Assembly: GCF_016278365.1 (NCBI RefSeq)
Contig: NZ_JADQBZ010000007.1
Span: 1-64,000, forward strand
DNA length: 64,000 nucleotides
Direction of reading: 5' to 3'
Source of the DNA: Methanolobus sp.
GTDB lineage: Archaea > Halobacteriota > Methanosarcinia > Methanosarcinales > Methanosarcinaceae
Part shown: in pieces, positions 8,225-18,113 of the stretch
Layout of the letters: each line of letters starts with the position of its first letter
Numbering within the stretch: the first letter of the stretch is position 1
Program-made: the position numbers and the translations under genes
Notes under the pieces: generated by a model
Told to the model about the DNA's origin: nothing
What the model saw: only the letters and a program-made list of their open reading frames with translations
Databases searched by the model: none

Positions 8225-8570
8225 TCTCTGATCGGCAGGTAAATAATGCTATTTAAAACGAATCGTAGTTCTAATTTCAGATGCAAGTACAAAATCTATT
8301 AACGGCTTCATTCCACATCCCAACCCCGAAAAGCTTGTCCACTTAATGTATTTATGGAGTTGTGCTATTTAAAAGAGGCAGAAACTTTAACGCCTATTGA
8401 AAATGTATTGGCATTAAAAACTCGCCTGCACGCTAAATAGGTTATTATCTGCATGATTAAAACTGGTTCATGTTATGTAAACGTGACTTGCTAGAAATTG
8501 CGTGTATTGGGTCGCTCGCAAAAGGAAGCGTAATTGATGTAAGAAGTCACCTTATTCACAAGATAGTGGT
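8225..8570. other. Intergenic region
   Basis: Contains a TATA-like TTTTAAATAG on the minus strand at about 8249-8258, suited to the regulator gene. No gene or RNA is seen in the rest. Confidence 0.4.
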
Positions 8571-9617
8571 TCATGGATATTCGACATCTGCATTGTTCCA
8601 CCACTCATAAATGTTCTCACAACTAGTAATCCAGGCGTTTTTTTGATTGCAGTAGTCAAGTATTTTTACATATAACTTATTCCATTCCTTTAAATGCGGA
8701 GAACTGAAAATATTATTGTGCCATAGTAATGTTATTATGCCGTTATACTTATGCCCGACATCCAGTATCTGCTTTGATATCTCCCAGGCCTGCCTGAAAG
8801 AGCCTGCCTGTTCAAAAAGTGCTATATCCATGATATTAAGAGGTATTTCCAGGATATCCAGCGCCTTTCCCTCTGCATATGGCCTGAAAGGATGACACAT
8901 ACCATTCCTGAAACCTACGACATTATTAAATCCCAGGGTGGTATCATATTTGAAGCCCGCTTTGGAGAGTATTTCCCATGACTCGCTTATCTTTAACTTG
9001 AGGTAATGGTTCCTGAACCCAATAACCGGCTTCCCCAGGACCGCTTCAAGCTTTTTCTTTTCATGGACCACATTCTCATAGTTGTCGTAGGAATAGTAAC
9101 CGCCATGCAGCCCTACTTCGCAGCCTCTGTCAACGATTTCCCTCATATAGTTCCCCACATCTTCTATATCATACCTGAACCTCCTGGGATCCTTTTCTGC
9201 AGTCAAAAAATAAAAAGAGGACTTTGCATCGAACTTCTCCTCGATATCCATTATTTCCTTGAAATTTATATATGGTGACTGCTGTTTGCCGTTAACCCTC
9301 CACAGGGTGTGCTTTTTTAACTGGGCCAGATTTGCATCTTTGACCGAGTGCAGCATTGATAGGAAGCTATGATGGAAAGGCGGGTAGATATCATCGATAT
9401 CATGGGTCAGACATACCCCGAATTTCCTGTCTTCAGGAAATTCTACTTCAAGGCCATTTTCAATAAATGTCCTGGAGACATCAGGGGAAAGGACCTCACC
9501 GGTATCGTGCTTTTCAAGGTCGCAGTAACTGTCCACAGATGAATATTGGCCAAATTCATCACCTTTAGCGATGAATCTGCCCCATATTTTCGGTTGCTGC
9601 TTTATTGAATCATACAT
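8571..9617 (-). CDS. Polysaccharide deacetylase-family protein
   Basis: NodB-like carbohydrate esterase of the family-4 type, 348 residues, with no signal peptide. The metal motif appears as LTHDIDD (about residue 90), the catalytic HxxxH region as CEVGLHGGYYSYDNYENV, and the third motif as GFRNHYLKL, where R is kept but the usual P is replaced. TLLWHNN near the C-terminus supplies the last histidine. Proteins of this group, common in archaea with surface polysaccharide loci, probably N-deacetylate a cell-surface or nucleotide-linked sugar. No glycosyltransferases surround it here, so the pathway is not clear. The ribosome site is weak; a TATA-like ATTTATAA lies about 60 bases upstream. Confidence 0.82.
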   Translation of the reverse strand: MYDSIKQQPKIWGRFIAKGDEFGQYSSVDSYCDLEKHDTGEVLSPDVSRTFIENGLEVEFPEDRKFGVCLTHDIDDIYPPFHHSFLSMLHSVKDANLAQLKKHTLWRVNGKQQSPYINFKEIMDIEEKFDAKSSFYFLTAEKDPRRFRYDIEDVGNYMREIVDRGCEVGLHGGYYSYDNYENVVHEKKKLEAVLGKPVIGFRNHYLKLKISESWEILSKAGFKYDTTLGFNNVVGFRNGMCHPFRPYAEGKALDILEIPLNIMDIALFEQAGSFRQAWEISKQILDVGHKYNGIITLLWHNNIFSSPHLKEWNKLYVKILDYCNQKNAWITSCENIYEWWNNADVEYP

Positions 9618-9716
9618 TTATACCCGCAGGAAAATCTTCCAGCCTGGCTGGAATGAAGTCCAGATACGCCGTTATAAATTTAGTCACACTCATCTTCCTG
9701 GTCAATTCATGTTTAT

Positions 9717-9863
9717 TTAAGGCGAGATCAGTTCAAACTGGCTCACACCTGGAAAATCCTGTTGGAATATATCTTTGGCTTTGTTTTTTGTATCGGCATG
9801 AACAGGCACTTCTCTTAAAATCTTTTCATTTTCGTCTTCACGGAATTTTACCCAAAAACACAT
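9717..9863 (-). CDS. Small conserved-looking hypothetical protein (48 aa)
   Basis: A 48-residue soluble protein starting MCFWVKFREDENEK. The start is chosen because a perfect AGGAGG lies 9 bases upstream of this ATG on the minus strand; the longer frame to 9905 lacks such a site. No family recognised. The pattern (short strand, helix KNKAKDIFQQDF, ending FELISP) suggests a small alpha/beta fold. It is the first of a string of tiny minus-strand genes. Confidence 0.55.
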   Translation of the reverse strand: MCFWVKFREDENEKILREVPVHADTKNKAKDIFQQDFPGVSQFELISP

Positions 9864-9915
9864 AGTGTAGTTCCTCCTATTCTTCATTACATGTTCAAGT
9901 TGCACAGGTAGTGTA

Positions 9916-10116
9916 TCAGTTTCTGGCTGGCTGTTGCTTTGAAAGCTTATGGAACTTCCTGAGCATCATTTTTAAAGATCTGTCCCTGATCGCATCCCTC
10001 TCTTTAATGGAGGAATTACTGGACAAATGGTGCCCGCAGTCTGGACAGAAATAGAATACTTTCCTTCCAAGAACCTGCTTTTTAAGTGCAGCTTTGCACC
10101 TGGAACAAGATATCAT
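9916..10116 (-). CDS. Zinc-ribbon protein (66 aa)
   Basis: Small protein with two CxxC pairs, CSRC (residues 4-7) and CPDC (about 24-27), spaced like a zinc ribbon, then a basic C-terminal helix rich in K and R. It probably binds zinc and perhaps nucleic acid. AAGGA lies at proper distance before the ATG. No named family recognised. It lies 53 bases from the 48-residue gene and 24 bases from the next zinc-ribbon gene, so the run may be one transcript. Confidence 0.6.
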   Translation of the reverse strand: MISCSRCKAALKKQVLGRKVFYFCPDCGHHLSSNSSIKERDAIRDRSLKMMLRKFHKLSKQQPARN

Positions 10117-10140
10117 TTCTTGCTTCCTTATTTCTCGATA

Positions 10141-10278
10141 CTATGCGAATAACATTACCGAATCCATTCTGGCAGTCCCCTTCTGGGTCCAGTATCCACA
10201 ATTCGCACAATGTTGTATATTTTGGTCCATGAAATGAAGACGTGCCTTACATTCCGGACATTCTTTTAATTGTTTCAA
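10141..10278 (-). CDS. Zinc-ribbon protein, tandem copy 2 (45 aa, TTG start)
   Basis: 45-residue protein with CPEC and CANC pairs 17 residues apart, then WTQKG. The frame is open to an ATG at 10332, but that extension overlaps the neighbouring copy in a different frame and makes no sense. The likely start is TTG at 10278, preceded by GGTGAG, a good match to the archaeal ribosome site. This TTG overlaps the stop of the copy at 10275-10409 (TTGA), pointing to translational coupling. Confidence 0.55.
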   Translation of the reverse strand: MKQLKECPECKARLHFMDQNIQHCANCGYWTQKGTARMDSVMLFA

Positions 10279-10409
10279 ATACTCACCCCATAAGCATTGA
10301 AAAATATGCCTTTTCTGGCTCGGTATCCACATATCTCACGATGCTGTATTTTTAGATCCATGTCATGCAGGCGTAGCTTGCACTCAGGACATTCTCTTAT
10401 CTGTTTCAA
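10275..10409 (-). CDS. Zinc-ribbon protein, tandem copy 1, degenerate site (44 aa)
   Basis: Paralogue of the next gene, clearly a tandem duplicate: both share LKQ[IL][RK]ECPECK.RLH.MD..IQH. It starts with TTG at 10409 and stops at 10275. The second CxxC is damaged: the position of its first cysteine is R and the motif reads HREICGY in place of HCANCGY, so the zinc site has three cysteines plus a possible histidine. It may be decaying or have changed metal ligands. Its ribosome site (GGGGT) is weaker than that of copy 2. Confidence 0.45.
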   Translation of the reverse strand: MKQIRECPECKLRLHDMDLKIQHREICGYRARKGIFFNAYGVSI

Positions 10410-10987
10410 TTATGTACCCCACTTACATCAGGAAATATAGTTTCCCCATTCGTGTTATATGAATGCCCCGGGAACTTCATCCTGACACTTGATATGAATC
10501 ATCTGTTTTTATTTAAGGTAAACCGTTATTAAATTCAACAGCTTGTTTCAAATCACATGCCATTGAATTTTTCGATAACGTCTACTTATAATCCTTCTGA
10601 AAGAAGAATGGTAACAGAATACACTGTTTCTATGGATTTTCAGCTTTTATTCAATGTACAATTAATATAAAATTAAATATATTACAATGCAGATGCTAAT
10701 TTTCAACAAAAGCTGGTTTAAGTATTCTCAGGTATGAAAGATTATTCCGGATTATGAAAACAGTTTTCAATAAGTGCAATATGGGACTTGGGTATAAGCA
10801 TAGTTACGGTCATGGTTTGCTGGATTTGATAATGTGGCTTTTATATAACCATTTATTATCCAAAATTTCTTTTTATTTTCTTGAAAGTAAGTTTCTGGTT
10901 ATTGTACTCATGAGACTGTCCAATAAAATAGTTAAACAATAATATTATAATAACTATTTATTTATATGTTGACAGTAGATAGTGGTT
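10410..10987. other. AT-rich intergenic region
   Basis: About 580 bases between the small-gene run and the Cache lipoprotein. A 62-codon frame at 10754-10942 exists, but its composition follows the AT-rich background and it has no ribosome site, so it is not called. TATA-like elements occur near 10950-10975 before the lipoprotein gene. Confidence 0.4.
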
Positions 10988-12385
10988 ATGTCATTATCTA
11001 TACGCTGTAAATATCTATTCCTTGTTGTGGCGCTCACCGGAGCGCTGGTTCTGGCTTCAGGATGCCTCTTGGAAAGTGAAGATCCCTCTGCAGACCTGAG
11101 TGGCTCCGCGCCAGCTCTCAACTCCTCAGTATCTCCGGAGAAACTCGTAGTGTTCGTTGAGGAAGCTCACGAATATGCGCAAATTCACGGAAAGGAAGCG
11201 GCTCTGCGGGAGTTCAATGACCAAAACGGCCAGTTCATTGATGGTGAACTCTATATCTTCGCCTACGATTCTGAAGGTACTACACTGGCTCTTCCCTTCC
11301 AGCCCGAGGTCATCGGGACTGACCGGTGGAACAACACGGACATAAACGGCACAGCATATGTCCGGGATATTGTTACCACTGGACAGTCAGGCGGGGGATT
11401 CACCCGATATCTCTATGCAGACCCTGCAGATAATTTCACGGTCAAACAAAAACTCAGCTATGTGATGATGGTGGATCAGAACTGGGTTATCGGAGCTGGC
11501 ATCTACTTCCCAGACATACGGCCGAAAATGACAACGGATGAGCTGGCTGCATTTGTAGAGAATGCTTCGGAATATGTAGATGCGGTTGGGGAGGATACTG
11601 CTCTTGACGAGTTTTCAAAAAAGGACGGGCAGTTTTCGAATGATGTTGCCTACATATACACTTACGATCATAACGGGACACTTCTTGCAGACCCCTATAG
11701 CTCCGATGTCGGGAAGAACTTTATGAACTGGACCGATATACGTGGGCTACCGGTGGCCCGGATAGTTGCGGATACTGCTTCCAATGGCGGAGGATTCATA
11801 GCATACCTGTATCCGGTAGACGGGGATGGAACAATAGATGAGAAGGCAAAGAGTTCCTACCAGCCTGTGCTCAGTTATGTCTCCCCGGCCGGAGAGCGTT
11901 TGTGGATTGTCTCTGATATATACTTCAGTGATCTAACAGGTGAAGGTTCAGGCAAGGTATCACAGATGGTCGAACTTGTTGAGAACTGTGCTGCCTATGG
12001 AAAAGATCAAGGATCTGATCTTGCATTTGCCGAAATATCGAACCGTTCCGGAACGTTTGTCGATGGAGAAGGGCACTATATCTATGCCTACGACTACAAC
12101 GGCACGCTACTCGCCCATCCCTACCTGCCGGAGATGATCGGATCCAGCCTTATAGAGAAGCGCGATCCGTTCGGGATGGAAAATATCCAGGCGCTTGCGG
12201 ATACAGCACGTTCCGGTGGCGGTTACATAGTATTCGTGTGGCCTAACCCGGATAAAGAGAATAGGGAAGAACTGAAGATTGGTTATGTTCTCCCGGTAAA
12301 TGACACCTGGTGGGTCGGTTCCGGAGTCTATCTGAGCGAGATCACGGGGGAGGATTCATTCCTATCCTCCTCAGTTCCCACATAA
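10988..12385 (+). CDS. Secreted lipoprotein with three tandem Cache-type sensor domains
   Basis: Extracellular lipoprotein of about 465 residues: signal peptide LFLVVALTGALVLASGC with lipobox ASGC, then three repeats of a single-Cache fold (about 45-183, 185-320, 325-455). Each repeat has the helix LVxFVExAxEYA, the strand YIFAYDxxGTxLAxP, a GGGFxxYLY/VWP turn and an ending W.VGSGVYLSEITG-like strand. Cache domains bind small organic ligands outside the cell, usually feeding a kinase or chemoreceptor. This protein has no transmembrane output module, so it may be a ligand-binding partner or scavenger. The ATG at 10988 is preferred to the GTG at 10982. Confidence 0.8.
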   Translation: MSLSIRCKYLFLVVALTGALVLASGCLLESEDPSADLSGSAPALNSSVSPEKLVVFVEEAHEYAQIHGKEAALREFNDQNGQFIDGELYIFAYDSEGTTLALPFQPEVIGTDRWNNTDINGTAYVRDIVTTGQSGGGFTRYLYADPADNFTVKQKLSYVMMVDQNWVIGAGIYFPDIRPKMTTDELAAFVENASEYVDAVGEDTALDEFSKKDGQFSNDVAYIYTYDHNGTLLADPYSSDVGKNFMNWTDIRGLPVARIVADTASNGGGFIAYLYPVDGDGTIDEKAKSSYQPVLSYVSPAGERLWIVSDIYFSDLTGEGSGKVSQMVELVENCAAYGKDQGSDLAFAEISNRSGTFVDGEGHYIYAYDYNGTLLAHPYLPEMIGSSLIEKRDPFGMENIQALADTARSGGGYIVFVWPNPDKENREELKIGYVLPVNDTWWVGSGVYLSEITGEDSFLSSSVPT

Positions 12386-12883
12386 TCTCCTATTTTTTGC
12401 ATAACTCCCTTTCATTTCCCTCCACAGAATCCTATTTTGTCTAAGCATTTTCATACTCCGGCTCTTTGACACTCATCAACTATATCCGTAATGTCTTCAG
12501 GTGCTCTGCTCTATCCATATGTAGAACTAGACCACCAAACTATGGAGACAGTCAGGAGCTGATAATCGACAAATATCAAACTATATTATGATATTAATTA
12601 TTTATTCGAAAAGGATATAGGAAAAGTCTGTATCCAATGTATCAGGCATATTGAAAAAAGAGAGTTAGAATGAACAGTTCAGAGGTTGGTGGCACGGGTA
12701 TCGGCTTGTGATCTTCTGTGTTCTCTGTAATATCTTGTGGTTGAGCTCAAAATAATGGTTTTTTACACAGCCGCTTTTTTCGTTAATATTATTTACTAAA
12801 TCAATGCCTTGAGGACGATACTAACCCTGTCAAAGACGGGGGAATACGTATCATAATTCCTCTTCAAAGGACATTATATGGTT
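12386..12883. other. Intergenic region between convergent genes
   Basis: About 500 bases between the Cache lipoprotein and the terminator of the beta-helix gene. No supported gene, RNA or repeat was found. Confidence 0.4.
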
Positions 12884-12911
12884 AAAAAATAGCTGAGGGC
12901 TTAGAGCCCTC
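12884..12911 (-). terminator. Intrinsic-type terminator of the beta-helix gene
   Basis: Read on the minus strand just after the stop codon of the surface-protein gene: a perfect 7-bp stem GAGGGCT/AGCCCTC (12895-12901 and 12905-12911) with a 3-base loop, followed within a few bases by a run of six T. A strong stem-loop plus T-run, probably ending this transcript. Confidence 0.65.
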
Positions 12912-12913
12912 CA

Positions 12914-15900
12914 TTATCTTTCTGTTTTTTTTACAATTACGATCACAAGGGCCAGAATAATTACTATGCCGATAATCCAATAAAGATAGCCAAAACCACC
13001 TTTATCTTCAACCGTTTTTTCTTCTGCACTCTCAGTGAATGTTTCAGCAACTGCTCCTTGCGTTTCAGCTACTATGTCCTGTGTTTCTTCTGAATCGGTT
13101 CCGAACAGTGCATAGAGTGAGAAATGGCTTATCATAGCTGTTGCCCTGCCATTTTCCCAGTCAACAGTTGTTTCAAGGGCGATCCATCCCTCTTCGGATG
13201 TGTAAGTGTAGATTACCGGAGCACGTCCTTCAAACAGTTCCGGATCGAAATCCATTGTTATCATTACCTCCTGACTGAATGTGGTTCCGGAAGGACCGAA
13301 CCTGAAGTAAAGGCCGGACTCGATGACCTCTCCTGGAGTATCGGCAGGCAGGGAGGACGGAGTGGTGATTATTATACTGCTCACAGGATTGCCGAAAGGA
13401 TCAAGAGCTTTAGTTCCTTTATAAAAGGTCAATGTTGTGGATGTATCTGATGACTTTACAACAGAGTCACCAGTTATTTCCCCATCATTACCTAAAGGCA
13501 GATCTGTTATGGTCCCTTCTCTTCTTTCCCTTTGAACTGCAGAACCACTGTTAGAACGGGGAGTTTCTCCATCTATGAAAAGTGCCAATGTAACTGTGTA
13601 TGTTGGGCTTTCTTCCATTATTCCAACAGGAGCAACACCATCATTTTCATTAATGGTTGCAGAAACATAGTTACCGCTGGTGTTGAGTGTGGCATTTGGA
13701 ACTTCGACCCATTCATTGCCATTCAGCCTGAACAAAGCGATTGAAGATTCATCCTCATTGCTCATGCCAGGGTTTTCATAGTGAAACTTGATTTCCGTAC
13801 CTAGGTAGTCTATCGATTCAAGGGCAATGCTACTCAGGTAATCGGGTGAGCGGATAAAGTCTACATAGCCATTGACGTTGGTTTTACCGGATAAAGATAC
13901 GGAGTTTGAATCGTATCCTCTTAGATAGGTCTTGCCATAATCAGTTACAAAAGACATCTGTGCCAGGTCTTCGGTCAGTATGAGATTGTTTACGGTAGTG
14001 TTCAGTGACCTCAATGCATAAAATGCATAATAATTGCCTGTTGAATAGGTACCTGATAGTGTATTGTTGTAACAATCCACAATATGCACTCCATATGATA
14101 CTGGTGGAATATCATCACTGTATATGGAGTTAATCATATTTGCAGAACTGGATACAAAATTACTGTTGAACTTATTAATGATATTGTATTCGTTAAATGG
14201 AGTGTTGCTTAAAGATCCACTATCCATACTTCCCACACCAAAGCCAGAATCGCCTGTACTATCCTTGACGATGTTATTGCCCAATACATTATCACTTGAC
14301 TCCTGAAGAATAATGCCCGCTAATGAATTACTATTAGCGGTGTTATCTATCAGTTCATTGTCGCTTGATTCGTAAAATCCGATACCGGCAATATAATTTG
14401 AATTGGCGATATTACTGACTAAACTGTTATTAGCAGAAGATTCATGGTCAATACCAATCAAATTATCATTGGCAGTATTGTATGTCACGTCATTATTGTC
14501 TGATCCTAGAAGTCCGATACCTATCAGATTGGAATTGGCTGTATTGTTCTCTAAAGTGTTCCTATCAGCAGAATTGATAAGAACGATACCGACTAAATTG
14601 CCAGTGGCAGTATTACTGTTCAGGGTGTTGTAGTTACTTGAACCCGAAAGAGAAATCCCGTATCCACTGTTGGAATTAGTAATACTGTCGGAGAGCGTAT
14701 TGTTATTGGATGCACTGATAAAAATGCCATAATCGTTGGTGTTTGCTATGATGTTGTCAAGAACGTTAAAACTGGAATTGAATAGATAGACACCTGATTC
14801 ACACTCTGATGCTGAGAAGTTCTCTATTATCGAATTGTCCGTATATGCAAATACTGCGCCTGCAAAAGCATTCGAGACTTCAATTTCCCTGACAGTGATG
14901 TTAGTTGAGTTTACGACGTATACCTGCCCTACACCAGGGGGAATTTCTTCGTCCGCTTGACTGACTAAGTAATAGAGTGGCTTTCCATTAATTAAATTAT
15001 TAGTATTATCGATATTATGGATGAAATGCTCAAGGCCAGGTCCGTAAACGCCAAAATTGTAATCATTTGACCCCATTGTGTTATTCATCAGGGTATTGTT
15101 GGTTGAATATTCCAGGTAAATGCCATGATCGTTAGAGGTGGCAGTGTTGTTGGTTAAGATGCTGTTGTCAGAATTATAAAGTTTGATGCCTGTGTCACTT
15201 CGAGTGGCAGTGTTGTCTGTTAAAGCATTGAAGTTACTTGAATTGTAAATGTAAACACCTTTATCCAAGTTGTCACTTGCAGTGTTGTTTGTCAACGTAT
15301 TGTAACTTGAAGAGTTGAGATAAATGCCGTGATGAGTATTGTTGCTGACAATATTGCTGCTAATGGCATTGTCATGGGAGTTGTAAAGATCGATCCCGGA
15401 TTCAGGATTGTCAGTGATGACATTGTCTTCTAATGTATTGTTTCCCGAGTGATCAAGATAGATGCCATCACAGCCATTGGAATTGATAGTGTTGTTGCTG
15501 ATGATATTGTGTTCACTTGAAGAATAAAGAGCAATACCATCCCACTCGTTATTGCTGACAATATTATTGGTCACAGTATTATAGTAACTTGAAGTGTAAA
15601 GATAAATACCTTCAAAAGTGCTGGAATTTACAATACTGTCGGATAATGTGTTATTATTTGATTCATCGATAATAATGCCATAATCGTTGTTATTTGAGCT
15701 GATGTTATTAAGGATATTTAAATCAGACTTAAATAAGTAAAAGCCATATTCACATTCTGATGCAGTGACATTCTCTATTTTTGAATTGTTGGTATATGCA
15801 AATGTCACACCGTCTAAACAACTCGACACTGTAATATCCTTAACAGTGACATTGGTGGAGTTAACGACATAAACCTGTCCTGCATCGGATGATACCTGCA

Positions 15901-16546
15901 TATTTGCCTGATCTATCAAATAATAGAGTGATTTTTCATTGACCAGATTACCAGGGTTTATATCATGGATAAAATGTTCCATGCTTGTTCCATAAACACC
16001 AAAATTGTAGTCATTTGATGTCATTATGTTATCGATAAGGGTATTGTCAGTTGAATCATACAGGAAAATACCATATTCGTTGGAATTGAGCGTATTGTTG
16101 GTTAAAGTGCTGTCAGTTGAAGAGCTCGTATAAATGCCAAAGGAATTGTTTACTAAATGATTTTCTGAAATATTACAGTTTGAAACTGATTGCACATAAA
16201 TACCACTATATTCTGAAGCGCCTGTTATGTTAAATCCGTGGATTGTGACGTTGTTGGCAGTGATATTGAATACATGGTCAGGTGACGCTGCCTGCACGAC
16301 AGTGCTTGCAGAGCCGTTCTCAGCACGAATTGTAACTTCCTTATTCACCACTATATTCTCAATGTAAGTTCCATCACTTACGGTAATTATGTCACCGTCA
16401 GTTGCATTAGTAATTGCAGCGGCAATAGTATCGTTCCCCATATTTTCTCCTACAAGGATATTAGCTGCATGTGCTGTTCCTATGCATAAGAGTAAAACTA
16501 ACAATACTATCGGATACTTCAATATTCCTGATTTTGTTCTTCCCAT
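12914..16546 (-). CDS. Large surface beta-helix protein (NosD/PbH1 repeats)
   Basis: Cell-surface protein of about 1210 residues. Signal peptide (LLVLLLCIGTAHAA), then some 750 residues of right-handed parallel beta-helix repeats of about 22-24 residues with the NosD pattern N.ISNNxxxNSxxGIxLxxSSNNTL. After this come a beta-sandwich-rich region and a C-terminal membrane anchor (YWIIGIVIILALVIVIVKK). The core contains a large internal duplication: SNDYNFGVYG...HFIH...GQVYVVNSTN...ASECE occurs twice, about 340 residues apart. Such proteins are typical of Methanosarcinaceae cell envelopes and may bind polysaccharide or mediate adhesion. Start chosen at 16546 (GGTG before ATG); an upstream in-frame ATG at 16591 would spoil the signal peptide. 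Confidence 0.83.
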   Translation of the reverse strand: MGRTKSGILKYPIVLLVLLLCIGTAHAANILVGENMGNDTIAAAITNATDGDIITVSDGTYIENIVVNKEVTIRAENGSASTVVQAASPDHVFNITANNVTIHGFNITGASEYSGIYVQSVSNCNISENHLVNNSFGIYTSSSTDSTLTNNTLNSNEYGIFLYDSTDNTLIDNIMTSNDYNFGVYGTSMEHFIHDINPGNLVNEKSLYYLIDQANMQVSSDAGQVYVVNSTNVTVKDITVSSCLDGVTFAYTNNSKIENVTASECEYGFYLFKSDLNILNNISSNNNDYGIIIDESNNNTLSDSIVNSSTFEGIYLYTSSYYNTVTNNIVSNNEWDGIALYSSSEHNIISNNTINSNGCDGIYLDHSGNNTLEDNVITDNPESGIDLYNSHDNAISSNIVSNNTHHGIYLNSSSYNTLTNNTASDNLDKGVYIYNSSNFNALTDNTATRSDTGIKLYNSDNSILTNNTATSNDHGIYLEYSTNNTLMNNTMGSNDYNFGVYGPGLEHFIHNIDNTNNLINGKPLYYLVSQADEEIPPGVGQVYVVNSTNITVREIEVSNAFAGAVFAYTDNSIIENFSASECESGVYLFNSSFNVLDNIIANTNDYGIFISASNNNTLSDSITNSNSGYGISLSGSSNYNTLNSNTATGNLVGIVLINSADRNTLENNTANSNLIGIGLLGSDNNDVTYNTANDNLIGIDHESSANNSLVSNIANSNYIAGIGFYESSDNELIDNTANSNSLAGIILQESSDNVLGNNIVKDSTGDSGFGVGSMDSGSLSNTPFNEYNIINKFNSNFVSSSANMINSIYSDDIPPVSYGVHIVDCYNNTLSGTYSTGNYYAFYALRSLNTTVNNLILTEDLAQMSFVTDYGKTYLRGYDSNSVSLSGKTNVNGYVDFIRSPDYLSSIALESIDYLGTEIKFHYENPGMSNEDESSIALFRLNGNEWVEVPNATLNTSGNYVSATINENDGVAPVGIMEESPTYTVTLALFIDGETPRSNSGSAVQRERREGTITDLPLGNDGEITGDSVVKSSDTSTTLTFYKGTKALDPFGNPVSSIIITTPSSLPADTPGEVIESGLYFRFGPSGTTFSQEVMITMDFDPELFEGRAPVIYTYTSEEGWIALETTVDWENGRATAMISHFSLYALFGTDSEETQDIVAETQGAVAETFTESAEEKTVEDKGGFGYLYWIIGIVIILALVIVIVKKTER

Positions 16547-16785
16547 CAAAACACCTTTTGTTATTGGAAACTTGATTCTGAAAGAACACATGCATAATAT
16601 AAAAAACAGTTGATATAATGCTCCTGGTTTTCTGAAACCTCTCTTTTCCGTTGCAACTGGCCGACTTTTAACTCTTAAGTATTTACTATACTCAGGAAGA
16701 ATAAGACATTTAGAATAATCATCTTTATATATGAATTTCCCTTTTAAAATAATTACTCAACAATGAAATCTCACGGGAATCTGAT

Positions 16786-18096
16786 ATGGCAGGTATACTG
16801 GAAAATTATTTTCACCTGAAAAAACACGGAACTGATGTAAAGACCGAAGTTATGGCCGGCATTGTCACTTTCATGACAGTGGCATACATAATTGTTGTAA
16901 ATCCTGCAATACTTGAGGCAGCCGGGATACCTTTTGGTCCATCCATGGTGGCGACGATATTATCTGCAGTTTTCGGAACTCTTCTAATGGGGGTATATGC
17001 AAAAAAACCAATTGCAATAGCTCCATACATGGGTGAGAATGCTTTTGTCGCGTATACTGTTGTGGGAGTGCTGGGCTATTCATGGCAGACGGCACTGGGT
17101 GCGGTATTCATAAGTGGTGTCCTTTTTACGATACTGACAATTTCAGGCCTCCGGAACAAAACTATAGATGCTGTTCCTGATAATCTCAAATATAGTTTTG
17201 CGGCCGGGCTTGGTCTGTTCATAACCTTTATCGGGCTTGTTAATGCAGGTGTTGTTTCACTTGGTGTGGAAGGTGCTCCTTTGCATGTGGGAGCTCTCAA
17301 TACTATCCCTGTAGCTCTCACACTGTTTGGTTTTCTGGTGATAAGCACATTGATGATAAAGAAAGTAAAAGGTTCTATACTGATCGGTATCATTATCACG
17401 GCAATCCTGGGTTTCGTAACAGGTGTCTCCCAGACACCTGACAGGATAGTGAGCATGCCGCCAAGTATTGCTCCAATCCTATTCCAGCTCGATATTGCCG
17501 GAGCACTTACATGGGGTTTCTTCGCAGTGATCCTTACTATGTTCACAATGGACCTGATGGATACAATGGGCACTCTTGTGGGTGTCTCCTTAAAAGCAGG
17601 TTATATGGACGAGCAAGGCAGGCTCGATGATATGGAAAAACCTTTCCTTGCAGATGCACTTGCCACAATGTTTGGTGCACTTGCCGGTACTACTACCACA
17701 GGCGCTTATATCGAATCTGCGACCGGCATTGAAGAAGGTGGAAGGACCGGACTTACTGCAGTTGTGATCGCCTTCCTTTTCACGTTAGGCTTGTTCTTTT
17801 ATCCTGTCTTCTCAGCAATACCGCCAGCTGCTACATCTCCTGCTTTGATAGTCGTTGGTCTTCTTATGATGGGCTCTATAAAGAAGATAGATATGGAAGA
17901 TCTCACTGAGATGATACCTGCTATGGCAGTGATAATCCTCATGAGCTTTACCTATAATCTCGGAGTTGGTCTTTGCGCCGGTTTTGTCCTCTTTCCTCTC
18001 CTTAAACTGGTCAGCGGCAAAAGAAGCGAAGTTAAGCCGATAGCATGGGCATTGTTCGTCCTGTGCTCCATGTTCTTCATATTCTATCCATACTGA
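16786..18096 (+). CDS. NCS2-family purine permease (AzgA-like)
   Basis: Membrane transporter, 436 residues, of the hypoxanthine/guanine/adenine branch of NCS2. Typical signatures are VMAGIVTFMTVAYIIVVNP in the first helix, APYMGENAFVAYTVV and LMDTMGTLVGVSLKAGYMD, and TTTTGAYIESATGIEEGGRTG in the binding region. About 12-14 hydrophobic segments are visible. It takes up purine bases with a proton. Its stop codon lies only 17 bases from the leader-distal end of the CRISPR array, so the array's old end abuts this gene. Confidence 0.9.
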   Translation: MAGILENYFHLKKHGTDVKTEVMAGIVTFMTVAYIIVVNPAILEAAGIPFGPSMVATILSAVFGTLLMGVYAKKPIAIAPYMGENAFVAYTVVGVLGYSWQTALGAVFISGVLFTILTISGLRNKTIDAVPDNLKYSFAAGLGLFITFIGLVNAGVVSLGVEGAPLHVGALNTIPVALTLFGFLVISTLMIKKVKGSILIGIIITAILGFVTGVSQTPDRIVSMPPSIAPILFQLDIAGALTWGFFAVILTMFTMDLMDTMGTLVGVSLKAGYMDEQGRLDDMEKPFLADALATMFGALAGTTTTGAYIESATGIEEGGRTGLTAVVIAFLFTLGLFFYPVFSAIPPAATSPALIVVGLLMMGSIKKIDMEDLTEMIPAMAVIILMSFTYNLGVGLCAGFVLFPLLKLVSGKRSEVKPIAWALFVLCSMFFIFYPY

Positions 18097-18113
18097 ATTG
18101 GGTAGAGTATGGA

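Noticed and set aside
10754-10942. 62-codon frame in the AT-rich gap
   Set aside because: No ribosome site, composition of the intergenic background, no family signal.
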